Assembly: GCA_018434325.1 (NCBI GenBank)
Contig: JAHDPO010000002.1
Coordinates: forward strand, 62,001 to 126,000
Direction: 5' to 3'
From: Clostridia bacterium
GTDB lineage: Bacteria > Bacillota > Peptococcia > DRI-13 > UBA5745
Length of the DNA stretch: 64,000 nt
The position numbers were made by a program, and so were the translations under genes. The notes beneath the pieces were generated by a model. That model did not search any database. It was not told where the DNA came from and worked only from the letters and a program-made list of their open reading frames with translations. Shown here one piece after another: positions 53,285 through 62,713 of this stretch (positions are counted from its first letter, which is position 1; the number at the start of each line of letters is the position of its first letter).

Positions 53285-54973
53285 CTAATAATTCAGCTTG
53301 AATTTTTCTACCTCTCCCTGGAGAGTGATGGCCTGAGCGGACATCTCTTCCGCGGTGGCGGAGTTTTCTTCTGCGGTGGCGGCATTGGTCTGCACGACGT
53401 CGGAAACCTGGGTCAGGCCTTCTTTGACTTGCCCAATGGCTTTGACTTGTTCGATGGAAGCGACTTCAATTTTTTCGATGCTTTCGACAGCCATTTGAGC
53501 CTTGATTGCCACATCCTTCAAAAGCTCGGCGGCTAAGGCGGTGGTCTCCGTACCTTTATCTACGGTGGTTACCGATAAGTGAATCAGATCGGCAGTTTGC
53601 TTGGCTGCTTCGGCGGATTTGGCGGCCAGGTTGCGAACCTCGTCGGCTACTACCGCAAAGCCTTTGCCGGCGTTACCAGCCCGGGCAGCTTCAATAGCGG
53701 CGTTGAGGGCCAGGATATTGGTTTGGAAGGCGATATCCTCAATGACCTTCGTGATATTGGTAATCTGATGAGAAGCAGAGCCGATATCCTGCATGGCCTG
53801 GGTCAGATTGGCCATCTGCTCATTACTGGCCCTGACGCCCTCGCCGGCTCCTTCAACGTACTGAGCCGCCATTTTGACATTGACGGCATTTTCTTCTGCC
53901 TGCTCGGCAATGGCGGCTGCGGAGGCGCTTAATTCCTCGACAGAGGCGGCCTGCTCCGTGGAACCGGAGGCCAAGGCCTGAGCACCGCTGGAAACCTGGC
54001 TGGCGCCGATGCTGACCTGATTGGAGGCCAGATTAATGGTATGCATAGTCTGGTTGAGATTGGCCACGGTGGTTTCGATGACCTGCTTCAACACGGCAAA
54101 GTCGCCGGGATATTCGGAATCCACCCGCAGCCGCAAATCACCCCGGGATATCCTGGTAAACTTATCGATCAAATCGTTAAGCACTTCGCCTTGGGTCTGA
54201 TTAGATTGCTGAATGAGCTTGGCCATTTGGCCCATCTCATCCCGGCCTTCATATCTGATCTGGGCCTTCAAATTACCCCGGGAAATTTCATTGAAAGCCT
54301 TAACAATTTCGTTTACGGGAATGAGTATGGATCTCCTGATAATAACGGCGACGAGAATGGTCAGCAGGAGAGCGGCGGCGCCGGCGGTAATAAGAATTAT
54401 CCAAGCCTGCCGGCTGGTAGCCTCGGCATCCAGCTTCTGGAGCTCAGCCCGCTGCTCGGCCGTTGTGCTGAACTCAACCATGATATCGACGCTTTTATTC
54501 ATAACGGTGATATACTGATTATTAAAAAGGTTTTTGGCCTGCCGGACATTGCCCGCCGTAGGCTTCTTCATAATTTCGGCAATTTCCTGCCGGGTTTTGC
54601 CGGCCTCGGCAAAAAGCTCCCGCAGCTCGGCAATTTTGGCATCCCGGCTGCTATCTCTTTGATTGGCGGCGTATTTGTCAAACTCGCTTAAAAGAGAGGT
54701 GGCTTCCTCCTGAGCTAAGTTGAAAAAATCCTCGATCCTTCTGGTATCGGTTTCATTGAAAGCCAGGGCCATGTAGCGTTGGATAGAGACGGTATCTCTG
54801 CGGATCTTCCAGATTCCTGAGTTGTTGGGAAGGGTATATTGGGCATAGTTTTGGACAATATCATCAACAGCATTGAGGCTAAGCAGTGACATTGCAATGA
54901 TTCCCAGCATGATAATAAGTATGATTCCAAATCCAAGAATTAATTTTTTACTGATTGAAATATTTTTCATCAT
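53285..54973 (-). CDS. Methyl-accepting chemotaxis protein (4-helix-bundle sensor)
   Basis: 562 residues. Membrane helices near 10-32 and 192-214 flank a helical sensor of about 160 residues of the 4HB_MCP type. A HAMP region ([21 protein letters not shown]) follows, then a second HAMP-like stretch and the signalling hairpin with [21 protein letters not shown]. It reports to CheA. It is a close relative of the 44646 receptor in its C-terminal half but has a different sensor. About 54 bp separate it from the GGDEF/HD-GYP gene, which suggests co-expression. Confidence 0.93.
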   Translation of the reverse strand: MMKNISISKKLILGFGIILIIMLGIIAMSLLSLNAVDDIVQNYAQYTLPNNSGIWKIRRDTVSIQRYMALAFNETDTRRIEDFFNLAQEEATSLLSEFDKYAANQRDSSRDAKIAELRELFAEAGKTRQEIAEIMKKPTAGNVRQAKNLFNNQYITVMNKSVDIMVEFSTTAEQRAELQKLDAEATSRQAWIILITAGAAALLLTILVAVIIRRSILIPVNEIVKAFNEISRGNLKAQIRYEGRDEMGQMAKLIQQSNQTQGEVLNDLIDKFTRISRGDLRLRVDSEYPGDFAVLKQVIETTVANLNQTMHTINLASNQVSIGASQVSSGAQALASGSTEQAASVEELSASAAAIAEQAEENAVNVKMAAQYVEGAGEGVRASNEQMANLTQAMQDIGSASHQITNITKVIEDIAFQTNILALNAAIEAARAGNAGKGFAVVADEVRNLAAKSAEAAKQTADLIHLSVTTVDKGTETTALAAELLKDVAIKAQMAVESIEKIEVASIEQVKAIGQVKEGLTQVSDVVQTNAATAEENSATAEEMSAQAITLQGEVEKFKLNY

Positions 54974-55142
54974 ATTTCATCCTTCCCGTATTTTCGTTTA
55001 AACTACCGGGTTTTAAGGCATATAGAAATTATTTGTAGAGTTATAGCATATATAATAATATAGTATACTTCTACAATATAAATCTACATGATATAGGGGG
55101 ATTTGTCAAAAAATTTTACATTAAAAAGGGAAAAAGCTAATT

Positions 55143-55192
55143 TAAAAAAGAGAGCCGCCCGTTTGGTTTAGGAAAACCAACAGAGGCGGTTT
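55143..55192 (-). terminator. Terminator after the XRE regulator gene
   Basis: Minus strand stem ACCGCCTCTGTTGGTT / AACCAAACGGGCGGC followed by TTTTTT. Confidence 0.8.
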
Positions 55193-55194
55193 GC

Positions 55195-55518
55195 TTACAT
55201 TACCGGTCCAAACATGGCGTCGATCATTCTGTGTACTCTTTTGAGCTGTTCGGGCGTTAGGTTTTTACATTTTTCTGCAATTTCCGTCAAGGTATTTAAT
55301 TCATTCCATTCCATGCTGTCCTGTACAAAATAATCCAAGGAGCGGTGCAGGACATTTCCCAGCTTGATCAATGTGGTAATGCTTGGCTGGTGCCTGCCGG
55401 ATTCGATCTGCCGTATATATACAGCGCTCACATCGCACTCTTGCGCTAATCGCTCTGAGGTAAAGCCGGATTCTTTCCGGGCTATGGCTAAACGCATTCC
55501 AAGGGCCCTGCGGTCCAT
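55195..55518 (-). CDS. XRE-family transcriptional regulator
   Basis: 107 residues. The helix-turn-helix is clear: RLAIARKESGFTSERLAQEC, DVSAVYIRQIESGRHQPSI, TTLIKLGNVL. The short C-terminal part (NTLTEIAEKCKNLTPEQLKRVHRMIDAM) is helical and may make dimers. GGGGTGGGG precedes the ATG. It is divergent from the M14 peptidase gene, and a perfect palindrome lies between them, so it may control that gene. Confidence 0.92.
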   Translation of the reverse strand: MDRRALGMRLAIARKESGFTSERLAQECDVSAVYIRQIESGRHQPSITTLIKLGNVLHRSLDYFVQDSMEWNELNTLTEIAEKCKNLTPEQLKRVHRMIDAMFGPVM

Positions 55519-55745
55519 CGCCCCACCCCCTATTCATTGTAGATAATACCTTACAAGAATGTATATTATGATTTTACTTGTTCATTGGTTTTTATGATAG
55601 CAGGATATAATATACATAATTATATGGTAATTACTACATAAAATTCATATGCCGCCTCTAATTCACTAAAAAATGTTTCACTTTAGTATTTTTTGATTCT
55701 GAGAAAATCCCCTCAGTAAATAAATGAGGCATATTTATGAAATAT

Positions 55746-55780
55746 TTTGATATTATACCATTTTATGGTATAATATCAAA
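55746..55780. promoter_or_regulatory. Perfect 16-bp palindrome over the -10 box of the M14 peptidase gene
   Basis: TTTGATATTATACCAT, 3 bases, ATGGTATAATATCAAA. The right arm contains an extended -10 (TGGTATAAT, 55767-55774... start codon at 55845). It is likely an operator, but the RNA could also form a hairpin. Confidence 0.65.
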
Positions 55781-55844
55781 GAGAGGAGGCAAATAAAAAT
55801 TAAGGCAGCAAGGGGTCATAGTTGATGTTGAAAGGAGTAAACGT

Positions 55845-57938
55845 ATGCGCAAAAAAATAAGTATCCTTTTGATTCTGACACTATTATTTTCAATTGTTTC
55901 CCTGCCCGGTTCCAGCGTTGCTTACGCCAATGATTATGTGATGCCGGATAGTGACTTTCTCGACAAGATTTATGAAGTCTATAGAAATGATGACCCTAAT
56001 CTGGCCAAACGCATGAATAGGATTGAGGAAATTGAGCCTCATATTCTAAACCATTCCAAAACGAACAACGCCAAAACTGTTTTTAACAATATAGCGCTGC
56101 TGACAGACGATACAAGAGTGATTCAGGATTACAGGACGGAAGAGCAATTCGCAGCATCTTCCGGCAATCCCCGGAGAGAGGATAACCCCGACGGCCTGCT
56201 CAACAGCTCCAAAGAAGGCCGGCCTATCTATCGCTTAGAGTACGGCAATCCGGACAGTGAAACCCGGATTCTCGTGTGGTCTCAGATGCACGGCGATGAA
56301 TCCACGGGAACCAGGGCTCTTCTGGATATTTTTGATTTTCTGGAAGGTACTAAAGATCACCTGCTTTCAAAGAAAGATCAAGCTAAAGCTGAGGAACTAA
56401 GGCAATTGCTGCACTACGGTTCATATATTCACTTTATTCCCATGCTGAACCCTGACGGCGCCAATCTTTTTCAGCGGCGTACTACAACGATAGCATCACC
56501 CAGTCACCCTTGGGTCACACCGGAGACAGAAATTGATTTAAACCGGGACGCCGGTAATATGGAAGCTCCGGAAGCCAAGCTCCTTTGGCGGGCCTATGGC
56601 GACCTTAAGCCCAATTGGGGTTTTAACCTTCATGACCAAAACCTGCAAGTAGGCGTCACCGGCTACGATACCCCCGCCTCCATTACGCTGCTTTCTCCCG
56701 GCATGAATTTTCCGAAGCATTTCAATGACGCCAGGCTGCGGGCTACAGGAGTGGTAGCAGGAATCAATGAATTGGTTCAGGAAGAGCGGCCAAATGCCGT
56801 GGGGCGCTATTCTGACGATTGGGGCCAGCAATATTTCGGCGACAGCCTTACCATGGCCGGCGTCGGGGTTATCCTGATTGAGTCCGGCGGCTCTAAGCTG
56901 GACCCCGAAAAAGTAACCCTGCGGCGCACGAATTTTAAGGCGATTTTACGGGGCTTAGCGGAAATGGCCTCCGGAAATTATGCGGAAAACGATATTTCCT
57001 CCTGGCTTCCTGCCACCAGCCAGGCAAAAAGTCTGCAATCCAACGATATCCCCCATCCTCCCAACCGGAACAATAGCATTGAAGATGTGCAGCTTTATAA
57101 TGTCCTGGCGCCTGATGGCAAAAGCTATGATCTCAGCATCCGGCGGAATTGGAAAATCCTGCATGAGGAGGTTGAGGGAGTTAAGACGCATGCTGACTGG
57201 TATTATTCCGGAACCATCCAACGCAGCATAGACCTTACCGCCAGCCCCAGCAGCCAGTGGAAAGGCGATTGGCCGTACTACGCCGGACCTCCTTATGGCT
57301 ACGTAGGCCAGGGCAACGCCACCGACAAAGGGGGCAATGTACCGCTGTATTCATTCCCTTATTATTTCGGCTATGAATCCCTTGATTGTGCTGCCGGCGC
57401 CGAAAATCTCAAGCTGGTAGCCGGCAAGGTGGGCGGCAGAAATAGTGAGACAAACCGGTATGAGATTGAAGGCACGGGCCCGGGAGAAGTAGCGGCGGCG
57501 CCTATATATAAGAGTATAGACGATATCAGCTTGAAAGAGGCCTGGGAGCTTCTGAAGCGGGGTATTTGTGCGGTGCGCATCAAAGAAATGCCCGGCTCCC
57601 CCGTTTACGATTTGCCCCTGACGGTTTTAGCCGGTTCAAAAGCTCAGTTCAATGCAGGAATATCTGCCCAAGGTCAGCCTTTGGCAAGTGATTCCTCAAC
57701 AAATACAGAGGTTCCGGCCAACTTCTTCCTGGCAAACAGGAACGACGGCAGCATCAGGTACGCTGTGATCAACGGTTACCTGCTGGATTTAAGCAAACCC
57801 GCTTATAAGCCAACCTGGGGCGTAAGGGACTTCGATCCCAGGGATTCTGATGCTGCAAAAGCAATTGATGAGAGATACGAAGGCCACTATAAGAACTATG
57901 TAACTGTCGAGGTGCAATCGGACAAAGAAGCCCAATAA
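55845..57938 (+). CDS. Secreted M14-family zinc carboxypeptidase
   Basis: 697 residues with a signal peptide (KKISILLILTLLFSIVSLPG, cut near VAYA-ND). The M14 zinc motif HGDE (SQMHGDESTGTRAL), IPMLNPDGANLFQR, DLNRDAGNM, the second His in FNLHDQ and the catalytic Glu in LIESGGSKL are present. The last 300 residues form an extra C-terminal region with no motif I can name. It is probably exported and removes C-terminal amino acids from peptides or wall peptides. AAAGGAG precedes the ATG. Confidence 0.92.
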   Translation: MRKKISILLILTLLFSIVSLPGSSVAYANDYVMPDSDFLDKIYEVYRNDDPNLAKRMNRIEEIEPHILNHSKTNNAKTVFNNIALLTDDTRVIQDYRTEEQFAASSGNPRREDNPDGLLNSSKEGRPIYRLEYGNPDSETRILVWSQMHGDESTGTRALLDIFDFLEGTKDHLLSKKDQAKAEELRQLLHYGSYIHFIPMLNPDGANLFQRRTTTIASPSHPWVTPETEIDLNRDAGNMEAPEAKLLWRAYGDLKPNWGFNLHDQNLQVGVTGYDTPASITLLSPGMNFPKHFNDARLRATGVVAGINELVQEERPNAVGRYSDDWGQQYFGDSLTMAGVGVILIESGGSKLDPEKVTLRRTNFKAILRGLAEMASGNYAENDISSWLPATSQAKSLQSNDIPHPPNRNNSIEDVQLYNVLAPDGKSYDLSIRRNWKILHEEVEGVKTHADWYYSGTIQRSIDLTASPSSQWKGDWPYYAGPPYGYVGQGNATDKGGNVPLYSFPYYFGYESLDCAAGAENLKLVAGKVGGRNSETNRYEIEGTGPGEVAAAPIYKSIDDISLKEAWELLKRGICAVRIKEMPGSPVYDLPLTVLAGSKAQFNAGISAQGQPLASDSSTNTEVPANFFLANRNDGSIRYAVINGYLLDLSKPAYKPTWGVRDFDPRDSDAAKAIDERYEGHYKNYVTVEVQSDKEAQ

Positions 57939-57970
57939 AAGACAGACAAAAGCGATAAAAACAAAAAATA

Positions 57971-58018
57971 AAAAAGACTGCCGTCTTTGGCTGGACAGGC
58001 CAATTACGGCAGTTTTTT
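57971..58018. terminator. Bidirectional terminator between M14 and ligD genes
   Basis: AAGACTGCCGT / ACGGCAGTTTTTT hairpin in the gap of two convergent genes. Confidence 0.8.
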
Positions 58019-58039
58019 GTTGCAGATCTCATCATTTCA

Positions 58040-60559
58040 TCATTTCAACATTTGTTTATTTGCAAAGAAGCCTGCCCAGGGATCGGGCCTGGACAGCCTC
58101 AAAAGGGCCTCGGCCATAGTAATACCGTTGGGAGTCGTCGAATCCAGTTCATCCCAGGTAAGGGGCATGGATATCCCGGCGCCTTCTCTTGCCCTGATTG
58201 AATAAGGAGCAATACTGGTGGCCCCCCTGCCGTTTCTGATCCAGTCAATAAATATTTTGTTTGTGCGATTAGCCTTTCTGACATTGCTGGTATAGCGGTC
58301 GGGCCATTTTTGCTCCATCACCTCGGCAATACCTTTGGCAAAATCATGAAATACCTCCCAGGAGGCCGCGGGTTCCAAAGGTACTACCACATGGTAGCCT
58401 TTGCCGCCGCTGGTCTTCAGGTAGGAATTCAGGCCCAGCTCCGTGAGAAGGCTTTTGATATCCCGGACGCCCTGCCGCACTCGTTCCAAATCCATCCCCT
58501 CGTCGGGGTCGAGATCAAAAACCATGATATCCGGCTTTTCCAGACTATCGACCCGGCTGCCCCAGGTGTGAAATTCTAAGGTGCCCATTTGGGCCTCGGC
58601 GATGAGACCCGCTTTATTTTCGATGTAGAAATAATCCTCCGGCCGGCCGTCTTTGTCGGCGATGGCTATGGTAACGATACCTTTGCTGCCCGGCCCGGGA
58701 TGCTTCTTATAAAAGCAGGCCTGGGATATGCCTTTAGGGCAGCGGACAATGCTGAGAACTCTGTGGCTCACATAAATCAGCATCCGCTCCGCGATTTTCT
58801 CGTAATAACGGATGATATCGATTTTAGTAATTGGCGGTTCCTCAAAAATAATTTTGTCGGGGCTGCTGATTTTTATGCCCTCAATAATAAAGCTGCCGGA
58901 GGCGTCCTCCGCTGTGCTCGCTAAATTCATCGAATCCTCCCCTTTCTCCCCTTCCTTGCTTGACGGCTGGGACAGGCTTTGGCCTGAGGCCTTTTCCCGC
59001 TTGATCTCCCTGGGGTCTTTATCCCGCCGCAGGCCTTTAAAGCTGGCTTGCCGCAGCAAATCGTCCTTCGTCCACTCGGCAAACCTGATTTCTGCCGCCA
59101 GCTGCGGCGCCAGCCAGAAGATTTTTTCATTGGCCCTGGCTTTTGGCGGCAGGGAAAAGGGGCTTGCCGGCCTGATCAGGGGAAGGAATTCCGCCTCCAG
59201 CTCCTGTCTGTCGGCCTCGGTGAAGCCGGTGCCGGAGCGGCCGGCATAAATCAGTTCCTCCCCTTCGTAAACGCCAAGAAGCAAGGAGCTTACCCCGCTG
59301 GTTTTTTTATCGGAGAGGGTATAGCCGCCGATGACGAATTCCTGCCTTTTATCGCATTTGATTTTGATCCAATCGCCGTTTCGGCTGCCGCTGTATAGCG
59401 AGCCGGCTTTCTTGCCGATGATCCCTTCCATACCGGCGGCGCAGGCGGCGGCCAGACTTTCCTTGCCGTTGCCCCGGATATGGCGGCTGTAATGGAGGTT
59501 GTCGGCAGCGCCCGCCATCAGAACTTCCAGTCTCGCTTTTCTTTCGGTCAAAGGTCTGTCCCGCAGATCCTGACCCTCCAGAGCCAGCAAATCAAATACC
59601 ACATAGGTCAATTTCTGGCCCGCCGGGTTTTTCAGGTAGTTTTGCAGAGCCTGGAAATCCGTCTTGCCTCCCTCGTCGGTAACAACCATTTCCCCATCCA
59701 GCACCATAGCCCTGCCGGCGGCCAGAGTGATCAGGGAATAAGCGGCTTCCCGGAAATGCTTTGTGTAATCGTTGCCGTTTCTGGTGATCAGCCGTAGGTC
59801 GTTGCCTTCGATAAAGGCCAAAATCCGGTAGCCGTCGTATTTTAATTCGTAGAGCCAATCCTCTGCCGTCCCTTCAGTCCCGGTTCCGCCGTCTTGATCC
59901 CGGGGAACCGTCTTAACCAGTTCAGCCAGCTGGACAACGGCGCTGCTGAAAGGGTTGTGCAGAAAAGGCTTATCGATGAGAGCCGGCGATGCCCCCGCCG
60001 CGATCTCCTCCATGGTCCGCCCCGTCCTGATGCTGGTGGTAAATTGAGAGATGCCGTCCTCGGTCTGCACATACTCGTCTTTTTCTTTAAGGAGCAGCCA
60101 GTTATTATCCTTGGTTTCCCCGGCTTTTGGCTTAAGCCGCACTAAAGCCCACTTGCCCTGGAGCCTCCTGCCTTTCAGGATGAATTTCAGCATACCCTGG
60201 CGCAGCCCCTCAGCCACGTCCGTATAAGGCTCCCACCAGCCCTCGTCCCAAAGCATCACCGTACCGCCGCCGTATTCCCCTTTAGGAATGCTCCCCTCAA
60301 AATTTCTGTATTCCAGGGGGTGATCCTCCACCTGTATAGCCAGCCTCTTATCACGGGTATGATAAGAAGGCCCTTTGGGCACGGCCCAGCTCAAAAGGGC
60401 TCCCTGCCACTCCAGGCGAAAATCATAGTGCGCTCTGCGGGCCAGATGGTGCTGCACCACAAAGCGCAGATCACTGCCGGAATCCTCCCTGGCCCCTTCC
60501 GGCTCCGGTGTTTGCCGAAAGTTTCTTTTTTCGTTGTAGGAACTGAGCTGTGCAGCCAT
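58040..60559 (-). CDS. ligD: Multifunctional ATP-dependent DNA ligase LigD
   Basis: 839 residues in the order phosphoesterase-ligase-polymerase. The phosphoesterase (1-~190) has HHLARRAHYDFRLEW. The ligase (~225-530) has the nucleotidyl Lys in ELKYDGYRIL, then DGEMVV and WIKIKC. The primase-polymerase (~560-839) has FDLDPDEG and SGGKGYHVVVPL. All key motifs are intact. With Ku it joins double-strand breaks. The order differs from the LIG-POL form common in Bacillus. Its start is 4 bp after the ku stop. Confidence 0.95.
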   Translation of the reverse strand: MAAQLSSYNEKRNFRQTPEPEGAREDSGSDLRFVVQHHLARRAHYDFRLEWQGALLSWAVPKGPSYHTRDKRLAIQVEDHPLEYRNFEGSIPKGEYGGGTVMLWDEGWWEPYTDVAEGLRQGMLKFILKGRRLQGKWALVRLKPKAGETKDNNWLLLKEKDEYVQTEDGISQFTTSIRTGRTMEEIAAGASPALIDKPFLHNPFSSAVVQLAELVKTVPRDQDGGTGTEGTAEDWLYELKYDGYRILAFIEGNDLRLITRNGNDYTKHFREAAYSLITLAAGRAMVLDGEMVVTDEGGKTDFQALQNYLKNPAGQKLTYVVFDLLALEGQDLRDRPLTERKARLEVLMAGAADNLHYSRHIRGNGKESLAAACAAGMEGIIGKKAGSLYSGSRNGDWIKIKCDKRQEFVIGGYTLSDKKTSGVSSLLLGVYEGEELIYAGRSGTGFTEADRQELEAEFLPLIRPASPFSLPPKARANEKIFWLAPQLAAEIRFAEWTKDDLLRQASFKGLRRDKDPREIKREKASGQSLSQPSSKEGEKGEDSMNLASTAEDASGSFIIEGIKISSPDKIIFEEPPITKIDIIRYYEKIAERMLIYVSHRVLSIVRCPKGISQACFYKKHPGPGSKGIVTIAIADKDGRPEDYFYIENKAGLIAEAQMGTLEFHTWGSRVDSLEKPDIMVFDLDPDEGMDLERVRQGVRDIKSLLTELGLNSYLKTSGGKGYHVVVPLEPAASWEVFHDFAKGIAEVMEQKWPDRYTSNVRKANRTNKIFIDWIRNGRGATSIAPYSIRAREGAGISMPLTWDELDSTTPNGITMAEALLRLSRPDPWAGFFANKQMLK

Positions 60560-60563
60560 AGGA

Positions 60564-61337
60564 TTATGCCGACTCCTTCTCTTTTTTGGCCTTTTCTACG
60601 CTGGCTTTCAGCGCTTCCATGAGATCGATGACCTTGCCGCTGCTTTCCGGCACGGCCGCCACCACTTCCTGGCCGGAGATTTTCGTCTCAATGAGGGCCC
60701 GCAGCTTTTCCTGGTATTCATCCTTGTATTTTGCGGGATCAAAGGGCGTATCCATGGAATTGATCAAAACCTTTGCCATATCCAGCTCCTGCTGGGCAAT
60801 CTCCGGCTTAACGTATTGCTTTTGCAGATCCTTGACGTCCTCGGCATAAAACATGGTAGAAATCAGCAGGCCGTCCTCCCGGGGGATAATGGCCATCAGC
60901 GTATCTTTCGTACCGATGACGCTTTTGCCGATGGCAATCTTTTGCTCGGCCATCAAAGCGGCCCGCAGCAACTCGAAAGCCTTCTCACCGCCTTTTTCGG
61001 GAGCGGCCTGATAAGTTTTGTCGTAGTAAACCGGCGAAATCTGGTTCAATTGGGCGAAATGAAGAATTTGAATAGACTTTTCTTTTTCTGTCTTGATTTT
61101 TTCGATCTCCTCGTCGGTGACCACCACATATTTATCCTTGTCATACTCGAAGCCTTTGACAATATCCTGGGACGTAACTTCTTTGCCGCAGTGAGCGCAA
61201 GTCTTCTTGTAGCGGATGCGGCTGTTGTCCTCTTTATGCAATTGGTTGAAGTGGATATCGTTATCCTGGGTGGCTGTGGACATGGCAATGGGAATAGCCA
61301 CAATGCCGAAAGTAATAACCGATTTTCGTGATACCAT
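60564..61337 (-). CDS. ku: DNA end-binding protein Ku
   Basis: 257 residues from ATG 61337 (GGAGGTG upstream); the frame is open further upstream, but that part is not like Ku. SRKSVITFGIVAIPIAMSTAT, RIRYKKTCAHCGKEV, ISPVYYDKTYQ and LINSMDTPFDPAKYKDEY are family signatures. It rings broken DNA ends and recruits LigD. First gene of the ku-ligD operon; beside it is a gene remnant. Confidence 0.96.
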   Translation of the reverse strand: MVSRKSVITFGIVAIPIAMSTATQDNDIHFNQLHKEDNSRIRYKKTCAHCGKEVTSQDIVKGFEYDKDKYVVVTDEEIEKIKTEKEKSIQILHFAQLNQISPVYYDKTYQAAPEKGGEKAFELLRAALMAEQKIAIGKSVIGTKDTLMAIIPREDGLLISTMFYAEDVKDLQKQYVKPEIAQQELDMAKVLINSMDTPFDPAKYKDEYQEKLRALIETKISGQEVVAAVPESSGKVIDLMEALKASVEKAKKEKESA

Positions 61338-61478
61338 TTGGGCAACACCTCCGGTTTTAGTGTTTCCCGTTGCTATATTAATATCCTGACTATAGCGCTG
61401 ACCCCAAGGCCTGCAATAGACCGAAAGAGATTGAGGACTATTGCGCCTTTGCCCTTGATCAAATAATCGATCAGGTCG

Positions 61479-61634
61479 ATGCGGATCAGCGGCTTTGAGC
61501 CTCAGAAGGCTATTGACTTTGTCGTAGCGGCTTCTTGCCTCAAGCATTCCATCGAGCATGACTTCAATCTGGTTTCCATCAAGGAAGTCCTTTCTCTGGC
61601 CGCCGGCAACGCTTCCGGCCGGGTGCAGCGGTAA
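61479..61634 (+). pseudogene. kdgK: 3' remnant of a 2-keto-3-deoxygluconate kinase gene (PfkB family)
   Basis: The frame from 61479 to the TAA at 61632 reads [19 protein letters not shown], then [13 protein letters not shown], and ends GNASGRVQR. This is the C-terminus of KDG kinases, with family residues AASCLKH and DFN and the SGRVQR tail. The other 250 or so residues are missing; upstream frames are broken. It runs opposite to ku. It suggests a deletion or insertion junction next to the end-joining operon. Confidence 0.75.
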
Positions 61635-61661
61635 GCCCGGTTAGTAAAAAATCACAAATAA

Positions 61662-61714
61662 AGAAGCGTTTCAAAATGACCTTGAATCAGGTGTCATTTT
61701 GAAACGCCTCTTTT
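61662..61714. terminator. Terminator shared by peroxiredoxin gene and kinase remnant
   Basis: GCGTTTCAAAATGAC / GTCATTTTGAAACGC, a 15-bp perfect stem, followed by CTCTTTT on the plus strand. Confidence 0.8.
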
Positions 61715-61745
61715 CTGTTGGTGTGCCCGGCATGGGCAAAATGTG

Positions 61746-62312
61746 CTATTCTAACAATCCGATGAGGTTGTAGCCGGGTTTAAGGGTGTCGTTGCCGGGA
61801 CGCCATTTGGCAGGACAAACCTGGCCATTGTGCCGGGCCACAAACTGGGAAGCCTGAACCAGGCGAAGCAGCTCATCGGCGTTGCGGCCTACGTCGCCGG
61901 CGACGACTTCGTAGCCGACAATTTTGCCTTCGGGATTGATGATAAATGAGCCGCGCTCAGCAAGACCGTCAGCTTCGTTCATCACATCGAAATCCCTGGC
62001 CAGCTTGCCCGCGGGATCGGCCAGCATAGGAAATTGAACTTTTTGGATGGCCTGGGAGGCTTCGTGCCAGGCTTTGTGCACATAATGTGTGTCACAGGAG
62101 ATAGAATAAATCTCGCAGCCGATTTCCTGAAATTTCTCATAGTTGTTGGCCAGATCCTCCAGCTCCGTAGGGCAGACAAAGGTGAAGTCGGCGGGGTAGA
62201 AGAAAAATACCGACCACTTGCCGAGTATATCCTTTTTTCTTACGGTTGTGCTCTCACCCTTGTGATACGCCAGCGCCGCAAAATCGGCAACCTCTTTATG
62301 AATCATTGACAT
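61746..62312 (-). CDS. ahpC: Peroxiredoxin (AhpC family)
   Basis: 188 residues from ATG 62312 (GGAGGAAC upstream). The peroxidatic cysteine lies in YPADFTFVCPTELEDL and the resolving cysteine in VCPAKWRPG. The DCxxT-type block ISCDTHYVHKAW is also typical. It reduces H2O2 and alkyl peroxides, an oxygen defence in anaerobes. No ahpF or thioredoxin reductase gene is next to it. Its promoter is at 62360-62388. Confidence 0.95.
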   Translation of the reverse strand: MSMIHKEVADFAALAYHKGESTTVRKKDILGKWSVFFFYPADFTFVCPTELEDLANNYEKFQEIGCEIYSISCDTHYVHKAWHEASQAIQKVQFPMLADPAGKLARDFDVMNEADGLAERGSFIINPEGKIVGYEVVAGDVGRNADELLRLVQASQFVARHNGQVCPAKWRPGNDTLKPGYNLIGLLE

Positions 62313-62359
62313 GATTTGTTCCTCCTCTATCAACAATAGTAAAAGCTAATATTAGGTTT

Positions 62360-62388
62360 AGTTTACTATCGGCAAGGTAAAATGTCAA
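62360..62388 (-). promoter_or_regulatory. Promoter of the peroxiredoxin gene
   Basis: Minus strand TTGACA (62383-62388), 17-bp spacer, TAAACT (62360-62365). A TTGATAATTATT sits just upstream but is a poor match to PerR or Fur sites. Confidence 0.7.
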
Positions 62389-62456
62389 GAAAGCTATTAG
62401 GAATAATTATCAAGAACGTATTTTATTGGATTTCTCTGTTCAGATCATGCCTTGCT

Positions 62457-62672
62457 TTTGATCAGGGCATATTTTTTCCATAACTCATCCACATCCGGAT
62501 CGGCCTTCGGGCCGGCCGAAATGTTCGCAATACTGTTTTTTCAGCATAAGATTTTTCAGCGCCCTCCTTTAAACTTGCAATTCTGCTCATTTTTCGATAC
62601 TCTCGCTTTTGTGCGCTTGGCAGGCAGCCCCGGCGTCGGATTTTCGGCGTGCTGATCATTGGATTAAGACAA
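62457..62672 (-). other. Possible degraded coding sequence
   Basis: On the minus strand, short open pieces with a protein-like look lie in different frames: one ends NPTPGLPAKRTKARVSKNEQ then a stop; AAAGGAGG is followed by ATG for MLKKQYCEHFGRPEGRSG and a stop; a third reads ADPDVDELWKKYALIKSKA to a stop at 62457. They may be remnants of two overlapping genes with deletions or frameshifts. No product can be named. Confidence 0.3.
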
Positions 62673-62702
62673 AGGCTGACGCAAATCGATGCGCCAGCCC
62701 CT
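62672..62702 (-). terminator. Weak terminator after methionine gamma-lyase gene
   Basis: GGCTGGCGCA / TGCGTCAGCC hairpin on the minus strand followed by TTTGTCTT. Confidence 0.55.
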
Positions 62703-62713
62703 GCTGTGCTGCT

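Larger units (their letters stand above)
61338..61745. other. Gap between ku and peroxiredoxin genes
   Basis: Holds a kinase gene remnant (61479-61634) and a shared terminator (61662-61714). A short open stretch in another frame ([18 protein letters not shown]-like, near 61415-61496) was not identified. Confidence 0.6.

Noticed and set aside
61338-61559. N-terminal extension of Ku to 61559
   Set aside because: The extra 74 residues do not resemble Ku, lie over the kinase remnant on the other strand, and a good ribosome site precedes ATG 61337.
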